Source: Vandiemenella viatica (Eukaryota > Arthropoda > Insecta > Orthoptera > Morabidae). From it: a stretch of 64,000 bases of DNA. The stretch is taken from assembly GCA_031002005.1 (NCBI GenBank), contig JARYHS010009186.1:104751992-104815991 (forward strand), given 5' to 3'. Shown here piece after piece: positions 44,117 through 57,199 of the stretch. Below the pieces are notes generated by a model. It was not told where the DNA came from. It searched no databases and saw only the letters and a program-made list of their open reading frames with translations. The translations under genes were made by a program, and so were the position numbers. Every line of letters begins with the position of its first letter. The first letter of the stretch is position 1.

Positions 44117-45011
44117 CTACGGAAAATAAAGAACAATATTCTATAATACAGAATGGGTGACAACCATAGCTGTGATCTCCAGGGATATGGTTCATTTCAT
44201 TTATATGTTTATTTTTAATTGCATAATTATATATTTTTAAAATTTTATCCATGTATATAAATCATCACATAGTCTGGTCTACTGTCAACTGAAATAGAAA
44301 ATTTATGAGGTGTGATAAAAAAAGAAAAAAAAAAGTTTTAGGTGATAATTTATTGAAATATCAAAACAAGTCATCATAAGTGTTTATAGGTGAAAATACA
44401 TTTCTACTCTTTCATTTCGATGCGGAGATATAGCTCAATACAAATTCACAAATGACTCGAGACAAGCGCGTTCGGCAGAATAAAACGAAATTCTTTGGTC
44501 GGTGAAAGAAGTCGGCAGAGTCTGGCGTAGTCCGACCGAGTAGCTATGTCATAGTGTAACCGGAATCCATATTGTTATGTACTTCGTTTCTTTGGCTGAC
44601 GTCGGCGGTATTCGGCAGAGTGAACAATCGGCCGAAGTCGGTTCCAGTGTAGCCGTGCCCAAATCTTAGGCTATTGCTATACTGGTGGTGTCATTGGCTA
44701 TAACATGCTCTCTCTCATCCTGCGTACTGATTGCAATCTGAACAGCAACCGCTACATCAGGGAAGTTTTAGAACACGAAGCGCTCTGGCAATGTGTTCCG
44801 CAGCAGCATATCCAGGATCTTTTTGATTCCATGCCACGATGTCTAGAGTCCCTAACTGCAGCACTTGGTGACTTTATACCGTACTAATTTCTCACGGTTG
44901 AAGTGCTGGTGCAGTTCTGTAATTCTAATCATTTAAGTATTGTCATGACCCTAACCTGTGGTATAAATTTTATTGTAATCAGATGTCTTCTTCTTGATAT
45001 TGCAAACAGTA

Positions 45012-46204
45012 TGGTAACACATAGAGGTATAAGAGAGAAATGTTTCTAACAGCTGCATTCTGGGAACATATAACTGCTTACAGCATGCTAATGTAATGAA
45101 TGTAATAGCTATGTAGAACCTTTATTTTTTGCAGTTTTAAAACATACTCTGTTTCAATGATACTGCATTTCGATTGGTCTTCTCGTTTATGTATTGTAGT
45201 AAGTACTTCGTTGCTGTGCTTTGGGAGTAATTGTCATGATTCATTCGTTGTTTGATAAGACAAACAAAAATCAACAGATTTGTAAGCACACAGATTCGTC
45301 ACTTATGACGACGACCCGAGCTAAAGGGTAAAAAACATAAAACGGTAAGTAAAAATCCATAAGTAGATAATATGTTTTACCAATCACATTTAATACTTAA
45401 GGAAAACAAATTAAAATAATGCTGCTAAAGGTATTGATGAATAAATAATGCCACAGCAATTGAATGTTTGAGTTTTTATTGAACTCCCGAACGCATTTCA
45501 CTTCATCAATATAATCAGCACTTGAGAAAAATGATCCACAACATCCAGATATACTGCTAAAGATATTTTGTAAAGATGCTATCAACTACGTTATATTTTC
45601 ATTAGGCTCAAAACTAAATAATATAGAATCTATTACACAAATCCTATTAATGTACAGAACTAAAATTATCAATCAATGTCAAACATGAAAACAGATAAGC
45701 TATAGTAAAATAAAACGTAAGTGGACAAAACACCGGAGTTCCAAACAGGAAGCCTGAGGTTTTGGCAGTAGCGAGCACGTTGAACTGAAGAAAAGACCTT
45801 GCCTCTGCCTTTGCTTGTCACATTATTCCGTTGCAGAAAATATGAACGTCATCACCTTCTGCAGATTACCGCGGAGGAAACTGCATAAAAATTTAATGTC
45901 GGGAAATATTTCAGTGTTTTTATGACTCTTCTAAAGGAAAGAAATACCGAAGCACAATAACACGGTGACGTTTATTGTTAGGCTTCAAAACAGCGCTGTT
46001 CAGATTCACGCAGGAAACTGATATCTTTATTAGTTTTTATATTCCTTTCGTTCTTTACTTCTGCGAAAATAACCCGACACTCCAACATACGTCAACGTCT
46101 TCTTCGTTGATTGTACGACGACGTCATAAACTGGCAGTGGTTTACTACAAGGAAATAAGGCACGGTCTTAATGAATTCATCTGGGGTGCTTTGAAAAATC
46201 TTTT
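45012..46204. other. unassigned sequence
   Basis: No gene is supported. Confidence 0.5.
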
Positions 46205-46445
46205 TTTTTTTTTTCCTAATCTTATGCTTCGATGACATCCGGCTCTTTAGAAGCGGGAAAGATTTGGGGGAAGGAAAGAGAAGGAATTTGGGCATTAAAT
46301 TTTGAACGAATCATCCCGGCATTCATCTTAATTGATCTTGGTAAATCATGGGAAACAGAAACTACGATCGCCGGAAGGGGATTCGATGCCGCGACCTCCC
46401 GCGTGCCAGCCCGAGCGTTAGACCTCATCCACCAGCCTCGGTGAT
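46205..46445 (-). repeat. tRNA-derived SINE, minus orientation
   Basis: Poly-T, TTAGAAGCGGGAAAGATTTG, GAACGAATCATCCCGGCATT, AAATCATGGGAAACAGAAAC, GGGGATTCGATGCCGCGACC and GACCTCATCCACCAGCCTCG. Confidence 0.85.
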
Positions 46446-48583
46446 TTCTGTATAGCCGGAGAGGGAATAGAATCACGTTTCTTCCCAATCCACCAACTTT
46501 AAACGCTTACCAACCAGACAAAGCTAAAATGATATTTACAAAATAAAATATTTGTAGTGCTAATAATACGTGTTGTATTGTAGCTTATTTCTGTAAGGTA
46601 CTGGTCCATACGGATATCGTACTATGAATAACAATACTAATATCTAAAACGTTTTGTGGTTTTCGCAGCCGTAATGATATTGCAAATAACGTCGCGAGAT
46701 GTGCGCTGGGTCCAGATACTCCTCTACCCAACGTTTCGATCAAATCTTATGTCCTTCTTCAGGGGGATAGTCTCCTGCACAGTATGCTTGTGACTCAACA
46801 GGAAGCTAGCCACGTGAATAGGACAATACGCTTTGGTCTAATCTTCGGGAAGAAGGTATGTTTGCACGCAGCGTAAATCACTCGAAGTTATTTACAACGA
46901 TGCTAATATCTCTCAGAACAGTCTGTAAGAGAAGATTTGCTAATATATTCACCTCGAAAACTTAGTTCATAATCCATAGGTTGGTTAGATCCTCCGGAGA
47001 AATCATACTAAGCTATTACGTAGGATGACCCTTTCAATTTATGTGCAACCTACAGTTGAACGTGGTACCCGAACCACGGAACATAACTTACGCAAAATAA
47101 ATGATTAATGCCGAAGTGTTCTAGATAACGTGCCCAAATTCGTGTTTGCTAGAGGAATCTATACGCCGCAACTTTTAAATATAACCTTTTTTCTCTTAGC
47201 GACTACCATTGTTAAGAACATCTGAATGCACTTAGAATTATTCAGGTCACTAAACATGCAAAATCAGTTTGTAATAATATAGATAACTTCGTTTCAAATT
47301 ATGTTGCACCATTACCATGTTAAGAAAAAATTAATACTGGAAAATTATTTTTGTAACAACTATTTTCGGCTAACAGAATCCATTAAAATGATAAATCAGA
47401 TAATGAAGATAGGGCGACGAACATAAATGTCCACAGGATCACTGCTATTGAAGAGTATAATGCTATCACAGTCCAAAATCAACACATTTTGACAAAAAAT
47501 CTAATTACTCTTAGCAAGAGTTAACAAATCGCAAAAAATTACTTCCTGCAGCTTCGTTTAACAATAGTTGGAGTTTGTTAGATCAGTAAAGTACTTTACG
47601 TCGAAACATATACAAAGCTGAATGCCGTTGCTTGGCAGCGAATAAAATGGGTTGAGAGAGGTGAAGAATTTGGCTACAAGATTTCAACTCCGTATAGGAA
47701 GCAGCTGCAGTGGACAAAGCTTTCACATTAAATCTTCATCACTGTTACGCACGTTACTTTATTGGGAACACGGAACCCAGTTATTGACGATCTGCCGTCA
47801 CTCCGTCTGTCACAGACATCCATCTACTAAGCGAATACAGTTACAAACTTCTAAGTTGCATGTGTTACGTCTTTCGTTGATCGTAAACGGAATATCGTAA
47901 TAAATGTTTCTAAAATTATTTATAAGATGGTCACCGTATTGATAAAGGGATTCGAAAATAAGTTTTATTTTCTGATCCAGGATGAGGGTACAGTGTTAAG
48001 AAATCAATAAATTCAAAGCCAACATTTCGATTTTCAACAATTTTCTCAGTAAAATACAGATGTGAATAGTTTTTAAAGATGTCAACATTTAGATTTTTTC
48101 GTAGGTCTAGTCAATATACGTTGTTACATAGACATTTGAAATTCGGTCCCATTATCAAGTATACACGTTATTTAAACGACAAATACTGAAAATTATTTAA
48201 TCTACTTTAGTTTGTAAGTTGCTGGGAAACTTTTTTATTTCTCAGTTACTTCGCAATATATCAATACTGTTTTATTGAATGTGCTATTAATTCAGAATCA
48301 GTAGCATTTTAATTGATATGACGGATAAAATTATTCGAATGGTATTGAAAGATTAAACTGTAGGTGCAAGCGGCAACGAAACTTGAGATGGAGAACGTAA
48401 AAATGAATCTTCTACCTAACATGATAGTGTGTCAGACTTTATTTTTGTACCAAGCGACTACGTTCTGATATAATAAACTATATTTTAAGGCCATTAGAGT
48501 ATGGGAACATAATTACACTTGCTTGTTTTTTAGTAACTCCTAAAATGTGCGTAGGAAAATATAAAGCATCAAAAACAACAACA
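46446..48583. other. unassigned; motif at 46675-46790
   Basis: CCCAACGTTTCGATCAAATC followed by CTTCTTCAGGGGGATAG is loosely shared with 9560 and 22600. No gene is supported. Confidence 0.45.
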
Positions 48584-49279
48584 TACGAGGCGCGTCCAGA
48601 AAGTAAGTTCCGTTTCAATTTATCTCCGTTGCAGCGCTGCGATTGCAGTTCCGCACATGCGCTGTAGACGATGTGTATCAATGGGAAGAACGTGCACCAT
48701 TTGGAGATCGCTGTCAGTTACGTACGCTTTGTTGTGCTTGTTTGAAATGTCGGCGTTGATTGAAAATCCCGCCGCCTGTGAAATCAGGTCTGCGATTCGG
48801 TTTCTGAATGCGAGGAAAGTGAAACCAAGTGAAATTTATCGGCAAATTTGCGATGTTTACGGACCAAATGCGATGAGTGATTCGATGGTGAGAAGATGGG
48901 TCCGACAGTTCAATGGCGGGCGTAGTGATGTGCACGATGAAGAACGAAGTGGGCGTCCACCTTTGGTTACAGAAGAACTGGCAAGACTTTCATCTGTTCT
49001 TACATCTCAAGTCTTTCCTTGGCGGTCATCACTTCACCAATGACGACGAGCTGAAAGAAACTGTTTCCAACTGGTTGAAGACACAGGCGGCAGATTTCTA
49101 TGAAGAAGGTATACAAAACCTGGTGCCACGCTATGACAAATGCCTGCAAAATTTCGGCAGTTATGTGGAAAAGTAGTTTAAGAGAGTTGTAGAATTTTGT
49201 GCAATAAAAATTTCTTCTGTATCTGTATACAATTTCATTTTATTACCAAACGGAACTTACTTTCTGGACGCGCCTCGTA
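48584..49279 (+). mobile_element. internally deleted mariner element with perfect 30-bp terminal repeats
   Basis: The element spans 48586-49277 (692 bp) and is flanked by TA dinucleotides (48584-48585 and 49278-49279). The terminal repeats begin CGAGGCGCGTCCAGAAAGTA and match over 30 bases without mismatch. The interior keeps the start and end of a transposase gene but not its middle. It could be cross-mobilised by an intact relative. Confidence 0.96.
48747..49174 (+). pseudogene. mariner transposase, N- and C-terminal parts joined by deletion
   Basis: The ATG at 48747 opens a frame with the helix-turn-helix DNA-binding region: EIRSAIRFLNARKVKPSEIY, then VYGPNAMSDSMVRRWVRQFN, GGRSDVHDEERSGRPP. 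After VTEEL the sequence jumps, in another frame, to DFHLFLHLKSFLGG. The normal C-terminus follows, with DDELKETVSNWLKTQAADFY, EGIQNLVPRYDKCLQN and YVEK, and a stop at about 49174. About 200 residues are missing, including the first two catalytic aspartates. In the first frame the product ends at 49043 after about 98 residues. A DNA-binding fragment could in theory be made; a transposase could not. Confidence 0.93.
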
Positions 49280-49869
49280 TGTATTATTCGTTCTATAAGA
49301 GATCGGGAGAAAGGATTTCATGAGGAAGTTTACAGATTCCACATCTAAGATATTGCTGTCTAAATATTGGAAGAACTGATTGGAATATGGAAGGAACTGG
49401 AGAAGGTGGTCAAGAAAATAGGATTTGTGCTGAATGAAAGCAAACATTTGGAAACCAATTCTTCGAAATTGCCCACGAGTTGAAGTACCTGGAACTGATC
49501 TTCACGAAAATGGGATTGGCGGTTATCAGAGGTGGTAACCTGAGTCCTGAGGTTGACAAGAGACGGGAAAACGATGGACTTCTCAAGGGTATAATGCGTG
49601 GATTGCCTAGTTACAAAGAATAAACAAAGAAACGACACAGTGGAGGAAAATCATTGGCGCTCGCATGGTTCACCGGGCCTCATCATGATGTGATGTGAGG
49701 ATACATCATTTACTAGATATATCATGAGAAATCATTTCTAATAAATCTCAGAACATGTCTTAGAAAGGAGTAACAAATTTTGAGGGAAAGGTAATGTAAG
49801 GGTATCTCAGGACCGATATGTGCCATAATGAATATCGAGTACAGAATTTATAAACTAAATCAAGCTTTC
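49280..49869. other. unassigned sequence
   Basis: No gene is supported. Confidence 0.5.
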
Positions 49870-50115
49870 TTTTTTTATTTTAGGCTTAAGTTTTTGTAGA
49901 CGTCGATCTCATTAGAACCATGAGGGAATTGGAGACAAAGAACTAGAACGAATACGGCCATGGCATGTTGAAGGAATTGTCGCGGCATTTCCTTTGAGTT
50001 ATTTGAGAAAAAAACACAAAAAAACCACTTAAAACCGAAATCAGAACAGTCGCACCTGGAATCGACCCAGCGTCTTCCAAATGCCAAGCTCAAGTGCTAA
50101 TAACTCACAAATTGG
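49870..50115 (-). repeat. tRNA-derived SINE, minus orientation
   Basis: Poly-T, GTAGACGTCGATCTCATTAG, ACGAATACGGCCATGGCATG, then CTGGAATCGACCCAGCGTCT and AAGTGCTAATAACTCAC. The body is slightly expanded by an A-rich insert near 50010. Confidence 0.8.
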
Positions 50116-52018
50116 CTTTCGTGCCATGAAATAGTTATATTACGAAGACATACCATAGCATAGCGAACATCTTTCATTTGAGTTTTCCACGTAGCTGTAC
50201 GCATAAACTGCATTTAAATACAATATTCACGATCATAGACCATTTTTACAAAGTGAGACCGAAAAATCGAAAATACAAGAACAATATTATGAAATCAGTG
50301 AAAAAACACAAGGTTTTTCCCTACTTAACCGTATAATGTACAATAGTTGTACAAAGTTTATAAGTTCAAGAAACCGAGAAATATCATAAGTTGTTATTTA
50401 AAAGTATTGTGTTAGATTTCTTAATATGCTCCTATTATAATATTGCAGCTAGGTTTACAGTTAGTGTATTCGGCAAACTACATTTAATACTCAGTGTACC
50501 AGCTCCACAGCGAAACTGATCACGGCTGACACCGAGAAAAGGCAGGAGACGGTCAGTTTGCTTTCCCTCTTGAAACGCGGCAAATAGTGTCGCTCCATTT
50601 TGTGTTGAGGTCGCACGTAAGGTAAAATGACGTTGTAAAGCAAACAAATTTTTTTATCAAATATTCCTTAATATGTCTTTATCGAAATACCAGCAGAAGT
50701 TGTGATTGATACTGACTATCACTTAAAATATTAATTTCCGATAGCGATCTTTCGTTCAGTTTGGTTCAAGACCAACGTGATATCCGTAACCGATAGCAAC
50801 TTTCCGAATTCTGTGAAGGCATGTCATTAGCAGGTTCTGACTATCGAGAGTTATCGGGCTCACTCATTTCAATCTTTACCAAGTAATAACCAAACAACGA
50901 AAAGGATTAATAAATTTGGCTTAAAAGTAAAGACGAGAATGTACAGGATGCCAAATATTTACTAAAATTTCTAAAAATATTTTATATAAAAAAATTGAAA
51001 GTTTAGTTGATCTTATGTCCTATCGCCAATGAACTAGTTATTCAGGCACCTAGCCACACACAAACTATAACGTTGTTTTTTTTCTTTTCTCTTTTCTTTG
51101 CAGTTGTTCATCTAGTTTTGAGTAATTGAAATAAACAGTAAAGCAACAATACACTAATCTCCAAGCTACTGAGCAAAGATTTACAGTTGAGTGGACCGGT
51201 GACCATCTGTAACGTAACCGACACAAAACGTTTATTTCATACTCTGAGTATGTGGAAACTCAAGTATGAGACAAAGGTGTTCTGAGAGAAAGAGATCACG
51301 CCAATATCAGAAAAGCTTTCACGCTAATGAAAAATGAAACAACGTATCTTTCAGTTATTTCCTTTCATGGAATTACTTCAGGATACAGCTGCTCGTTTTC
51401 TGAAGCAACACCTTCCAAACAACTATGCGACAAGATCATAGTATAAAAAGGATATGAATATTCTATAGTACTGAAACAGCAAAATTGATTGGCATCTGCT
51501 ATTTGGATATTCCCGCTACCAAATCAATCTGAAATTGAATCTTTGTCTGTGCATTTGTTTGTGTGTTTGTTATGACATCCGGCAGAAACTACTGAAAAAA
51601 TTTAGGCAGACTATTCGCATTTGGAAGGCTATGGTCTGACTTAATATCTTTACTGTGTAACTTCATGCTACATTATTTGACAGCACAGCAATAAATCAAA
51701 ATATGTTAAGAAAGTTAAACATTTTTATCTATAATCTAATCACTCAAAAAATATTGAACGGATTTTAAATACGTTTCCGCAGCCTGAAACTTTTGTACGC
51801 CTTAAAATCCGAGTTGTGAATTAAGAATGTAAACTGATTTACACAGAAGATGTAAAGAAACGGGAATGTAAATTGTTGTAAAATTAAATGTAATGAACTT
51901 GGCTGTATGTCCGATGAGACCGAAAGCCATAAATAAATAATTAAAATCTCGCTACCGTACCTGGCGACGGGGCATAAAATTAAAAAATGACAATTCCTGG
52001 TTATAATTACCAGTGGAA
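50116..52018. other. unassigned; repeat-like fragment at 51540-51640
   Basis: TGTTTGTGTGTTTGTTATGA, then GGCAGAAACTACTGAAAAAA resembles the repeat fragment at 12720. No gene is supported. Confidence 0.45.
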
Positions 52019-52215
52019 AACCGAGCGTGGTGCGTGAGCGGTTAGTGCTCTGCCCTCGCATTCATGAGGAAGCTGGTTCGAATCCCCGTCCATGCATCCA
52101 GATTTGGGTTTTCCATGGTTTCCTTAAATCACTCCAGGCGAATGCCGGGATGATTCCTTCAAAAAGGACAGGGCCGAATTCCTTCCTATTCCCCATCCCG
52201 CATCTATTGACCTCG
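52019..52215 (+). repeat. tRNA-derived SINE
   Basis: ACCGAGCGTGGTGCGTGAGC head, GGTTCGAATCCCCGTCCATG box B, CATCCAGATTTGGGTTTTCC body, and CGACGTCGACGAGG near the 3' end. Confidence 0.9.
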
Positions 52216-52345
52216 ACGTCGACGAGGCGTGACTGGATTGTGGAGTCCTGGTCTCCGCGTTCCCGCCATTCTGATTGCGGTTTTCAAGTGGTTCACGGCA
52301 ACCATCAAGGAGAATGCTGAGATTGCCCCCAATATCAGCCACATA
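52216..52345 (+). repeat. diverged SINE-like fragment adjoining the previous copy
   Basis: GTCCTGGTCTCCGCGTTCCC, CATTCTGATTGCGGTTTTCA and AAGGAGAATGCTGAGATTGC follow the block order of the main SINE with low identity. Confidence 0.5.
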
Positions 52346-53792
<1,447 letters not shown>

Positions 53793-53984
53793 TACGTATG
53801 TGAAGTTCAATGCAATCTGTATGGTGACACAACCCACAACTTGGTATTGAATCGATCACTCACAGTATCAACGCTCTTGTATACCCCACATTACCTATAA
53901 AGTGTGGTATGGTAGAGTGGCCAGAATCCCTGCCTGTCACCTAGAAGGCTCGAGCTCGTTTCCCTATACCCCAACATCTTTGAG

Positions 53985-54280
53985 CTGTCCGGTAGCCCAG
54001 TGGCAAAGGGGTCTGACTGAAGATTGAAAGGTCTTCGGTACGAGTCCCTTTCTCGACGGGGAATTTCATAGGCTCTTAACCCAACATCCCCCCCTAGCAC
54101 AAATTGCTGTTTAATGTGAAGTAACAGGCAGTTTCTGTTGTTTGGGCTCCCGTTAAACTGTTGGTCCCCTATTTCTGGTAGGATTATCGGGTTAGAGTGA
54201 GCGGCTATGATAGGGGTGGACTGCGCAGGCGATAAGAAATCCAGTCATCAGGTCATTACGACCCCAAGCGTTTGATTTTT
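53985..54280 (+). repeat. tRNA-derived SINE, second family
   Basis: CCGGTAGCCCAGTGGCAAAG (box A), TTCGGTACGAGTCCC (box B), TCTCGACGGGGAATTTCATA, CTCTTAACCCAACATCC, and then CCCGTTAAACTGTTGGTCCC. Confidence 0.85.
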
Positions 54281-55360
54281 TACCTCATATAAAGCAGAAT
54301 GGATTATTAGTGTGTAATTTTTTTACGTATCTTTCGCATTTCAGTCGACGAAAGATGATACTATATTGCATCTCTACAGTAAATAGGAACTATGTGCATT
54401 TTATTCTCGTAAACAAATGAAAATTATTAAAAATTTAAAGCACACGTCCCTAGATTATTGAGTATTTTCTGTATTTTGTATTTACAGCTTTTATATCGGA
54501 GAACACCTGGGTCAAGTTTACACCGCGATACAGTGAATGTATTATTGCGCTTGTTTAGGTTGGTTGCAGTTCATACTCAAGGTGCATGATGAAATTAATT
54601 TTGATAATGTATGGTATGCGAACTAGGACTCTTGATATAGAGAGTGTCGTTATTTCGTGAAATGTAGTTTGCTATGCATTTCATGCGTTTAGGTGTTTCT
54701 GCATCATTTGATTCTGTAGCGGCAAAACTAGCGGAGATTGTGATTAGATTAAAAGGGAACCTGAAGTATAATATTCTAGTTACAGCATAAAGCACGAGGA
54801 ATTTAGTTACTATTAGTAATTAATATGCTGCTTTTTCGAGCACCATGTTTGTCACGACTTGAACATCCCCCGAACATCTTTGAAAGAATTATCTGATCAC
54901 TGTTCTTACAGTTAGTTTTCGTTAGTAATTAGTTTCTAAGCCCGACAAAAATGACGGATTGCACGCAGATTTTCTAACTCATAAAACTAAAAAAAGCAAC
55001 TACAAACTCTGATTCGTGTATCAGTGTGCACAAATTTCGTCAATAACTCTCTTCCAAGCCCAGCAAATATGTCCGGTTGAACGCATTTATCTGGCTGAGA
55101 GCTTAAAATTTTTGTAAACGCTTAAATAACATATTCCCTCCGTTGAAAAGACGAATGCTAATATTTGTATACGAAAATGAAAGCTTTTATTGCAATAGCG
55201 ATCAGAGAATATGATGAAATCATCAACATTGAATGAATATAGACCAATAAAAAGCAATTACAGATACTGCCGCATGTCTAATGTTTAATTTGCGACATCT
55301 CTTCATGTAAATATCATGTCTGTGGAGTCTGACGCGAACGTTGCAGAGCATGAGCACTGA
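54281..55360. other. unassigned sequence
   Basis: No gene is supported. Confidence 0.5.
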
Positions 55361-56466
55361 TCGCGTAACTCGTAATACGTAACTCGCAACACGTAACTTG
55401 TAACGCGTAATTCGTAACGCAAAATTCATAACGCGTAACTCGTAACGTGTGATTCATAACATGTAACTTGAAATGCGTAATTATTAATGCGAAACTCATA
55501 ATACGTATTTCTTAACACGTAATTTGCAAGGCGTAATTCATAAAACTTAACTCCTAATGCATAATTCGTAACGCGTATCTCGTAACGCGTAATTCGTAAC
55601 GCGAAATTCATAACGCGTAACTCGTAACATGTGATTCATAACATGTAACTCGTAATGCGTAATTCGTAATGTGTAACTCATAACATGTAATTTTTAATGT
55701 GCAATTAATAGATTTTAAGGCGCAATTCATGACGGGTAATTTGTAACGCGTGATTCGTAACGCGTAATTCGTAACGCGTAATTCATAAAGCGCAATTCAT
55801 AACGCTTAAGTCGTAATGTATGATTCATAAAATGTAACTCGTAATGCTTAATTAGTAACGCGTAACTTGCAATTCATAACACGTGATTCATTACTTGTAA
55901 GACGCAATTCATAACGGGTAACTTGTAACGCGTAATTCATAAAGCGTAACTCATAACACGTATCTCATAATGCGTAAATCAATACGCGTGATTCGTAATG
56001 TGAAATTCATAAAGCGTAACTCGTAACATGTAAATCATAACATGTAACTCGTAATGCGTAATTAGTAATGAGTAACTCAAACGCGTAATTCATAACTTGT
56101 AATACGCTAGTCATAACGGGCAATTCATAACTTGAAACGCGTAATTCATAAAACGTAAATCGTAACGCTTAATTTATGACGCATATCTCGTATCGCTTAA
56201 TTCATAAGGCGTAATTCGTAACGAAGAATTCATAAGATGTAACTCGTAACGTGTGATTCATAACATCTAGCTCGTGATGCGTCATTCGTAATGCGCAACA
56301 CGTAACTCATAACGCGTAATTCATAACGCGTATTTCACAACTAATTTATAACATGCAATTCATAACTTTTAACGCGCAATTCATAACGCGTAACTTGTAA
56401 CGCGTAACTTGTAACGCGTAATTCATAGCACATAATTCATAACGCGTAGCTCGTAAAGCGTAACGC
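55361..56466. repeat. 14-bp satellite, about 78 units, with higher-order pattern
   Basis: The unit is TAAYTCRTAACGCG, itself two related 7-mers (TAAYTCR, TAACGCG). Most units are exactly 14 bp, with occasional 21-bp ones. A distinctive run (AAATTCATAACGCG, TAACTCGTAACATG, TGATTCATAACATG) recurs at about 55422, 55604, 55793, 56003 and 56225, so a higher-order unit of 13-16 monomers repeats five times. Minus-strand ORFs of 60-70 codons encode only the repeat (RYELRVTNYALRVT) and are by-products. ACGCGT sites are very dense. Confidence 0.95.
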
Positions 56467-57199
56467 CAACAAAGTCCTCCATATCACGGCCATGTTTCAC
56501 TTTAAAAAAAGATTGGTAAACGTGACATAATATTACGTTCAGCTGTAATGGTTCTGGAGCTTTAAGAAGGACGATGTGTGAAATAGTATCTTGGGTGGGT
56601 AGCACTGTGGTCGGGATTGCTTCGCGCTGGAGATAGCGCAGCCGAGAGCTTCGACGGGAGTGGTCAGGAAAACTGTGAGAGTCCTCGAGAAGCGGTGCGG
56701 TTAATCTCTGGACGGGCATTGTCTGGGCTCGGCGCCAGGCCATTCCGTATTCCGAGCAGCCGGACGGCCGGACCGTGATAAGACGCCGCCGAGGTACAAC
56801 TCTGTTAATTAATTTCGTCTGTCGCCGCTCTGCGTGGGAGTAAATTTGGGTCCGGCTCGTAATTAAGTCTGGCGGTCGAGAACCGACCCGCAGAATAAAC
56901 ACCGCCTTTCCCACAGCGCTGTTTATTTTTAAAATTCCACCACTTTTAATACTAAGGGTTCACGGTCACTCCTTTTGTGGCTAGCGAATTGTTTTCTTTT
57001 AATTTTGTAAAGATCGGGGTGGAAATGTGTGAGATGTTCGTCTTAGTACCGAAGCGTGAAATTGGTTCGATCACATTATATGTTGACCATGAGTCAAAAT
57101 GACAGCCAACTGAATTGAAATGCGATGCTTCCAATAGTCCGGTGACAATTTTGCTAGTGAACTAATTACCCCTGTTTGATTACTTTTTATTATTATTTT
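56467..57199. other. GC-rich island at 56640-56930, candidate conserved non-coding element
   Basis: The CpG-rich stretch contains TTAATTAATTTCG, CGTAATTAAGTC and other homeobox-like cores, and CAGCGCTGTTTATTTTT at its end. A minus-strand frame of 163 codons crosses it without recognisable domains. It is similar in character to 10780-11330, but no direct homology between the two is visible. Confidence 0.35.

Larger units (their letters stand above)
41862..44660. mobile_element. 2.8-kb terminal-inverted-repeat element, transposase not recognised
   Basis: The left end is GGTTACCTTTACACTAGAAC; the reverse complement of the right end is GGGCACGGCTACACTGGAAC. Both continue with CGACNTCNGCCGA, and both ends carry CGGCAGAGT-type subterminal motifs. 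The interior holds other repeats and no transposase motif that I can read. The flanks TAA and AAA hint at a PIF/Harbinger-like 3-bp target, which is tentative. Two adjacent MITEs rather than one long element is an alternative. Confidence 0.5.
40992..45011 (+). mobile_element. Tc1-like element split by two nested insertions
   Basis: The left end CTGTTTGTGAAAATTGCAAC at 40994 and the right end TATTGCAAACAG at 44998-45009 are partial inverted repeats flanked by TA (40992-40993 and 45010-45011). Transposase remnants appear in order on the plus strand. At 41227-41617 are SEFERGRMIG, then NTAARTRRVATVMHAWNLWV, VTTARDDCHLVSMAVTD, RRRVLRAGMVARM and QWTRERHH. At 41785-41861 are WRAERKKEAFSGKFQL and, after a shift, YSDGSVRV. 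At 44665-44887 are GGVIGYN, LNSNRYIREVLE, then after a further loss VPQQHIQDLFDSMPR to the C-terminus. A MITE at 41625 and a larger terminal-repeat element at 41862 separate the pieces. It is inactive. Confidence 0.75.

Noticed and set aside
55223..56466. Minus-strand ORFs reading RYELRVTNYAL repeats
   Set aside because: They are by-products of the 14-bp satellite, whose length is not a multiple of three.
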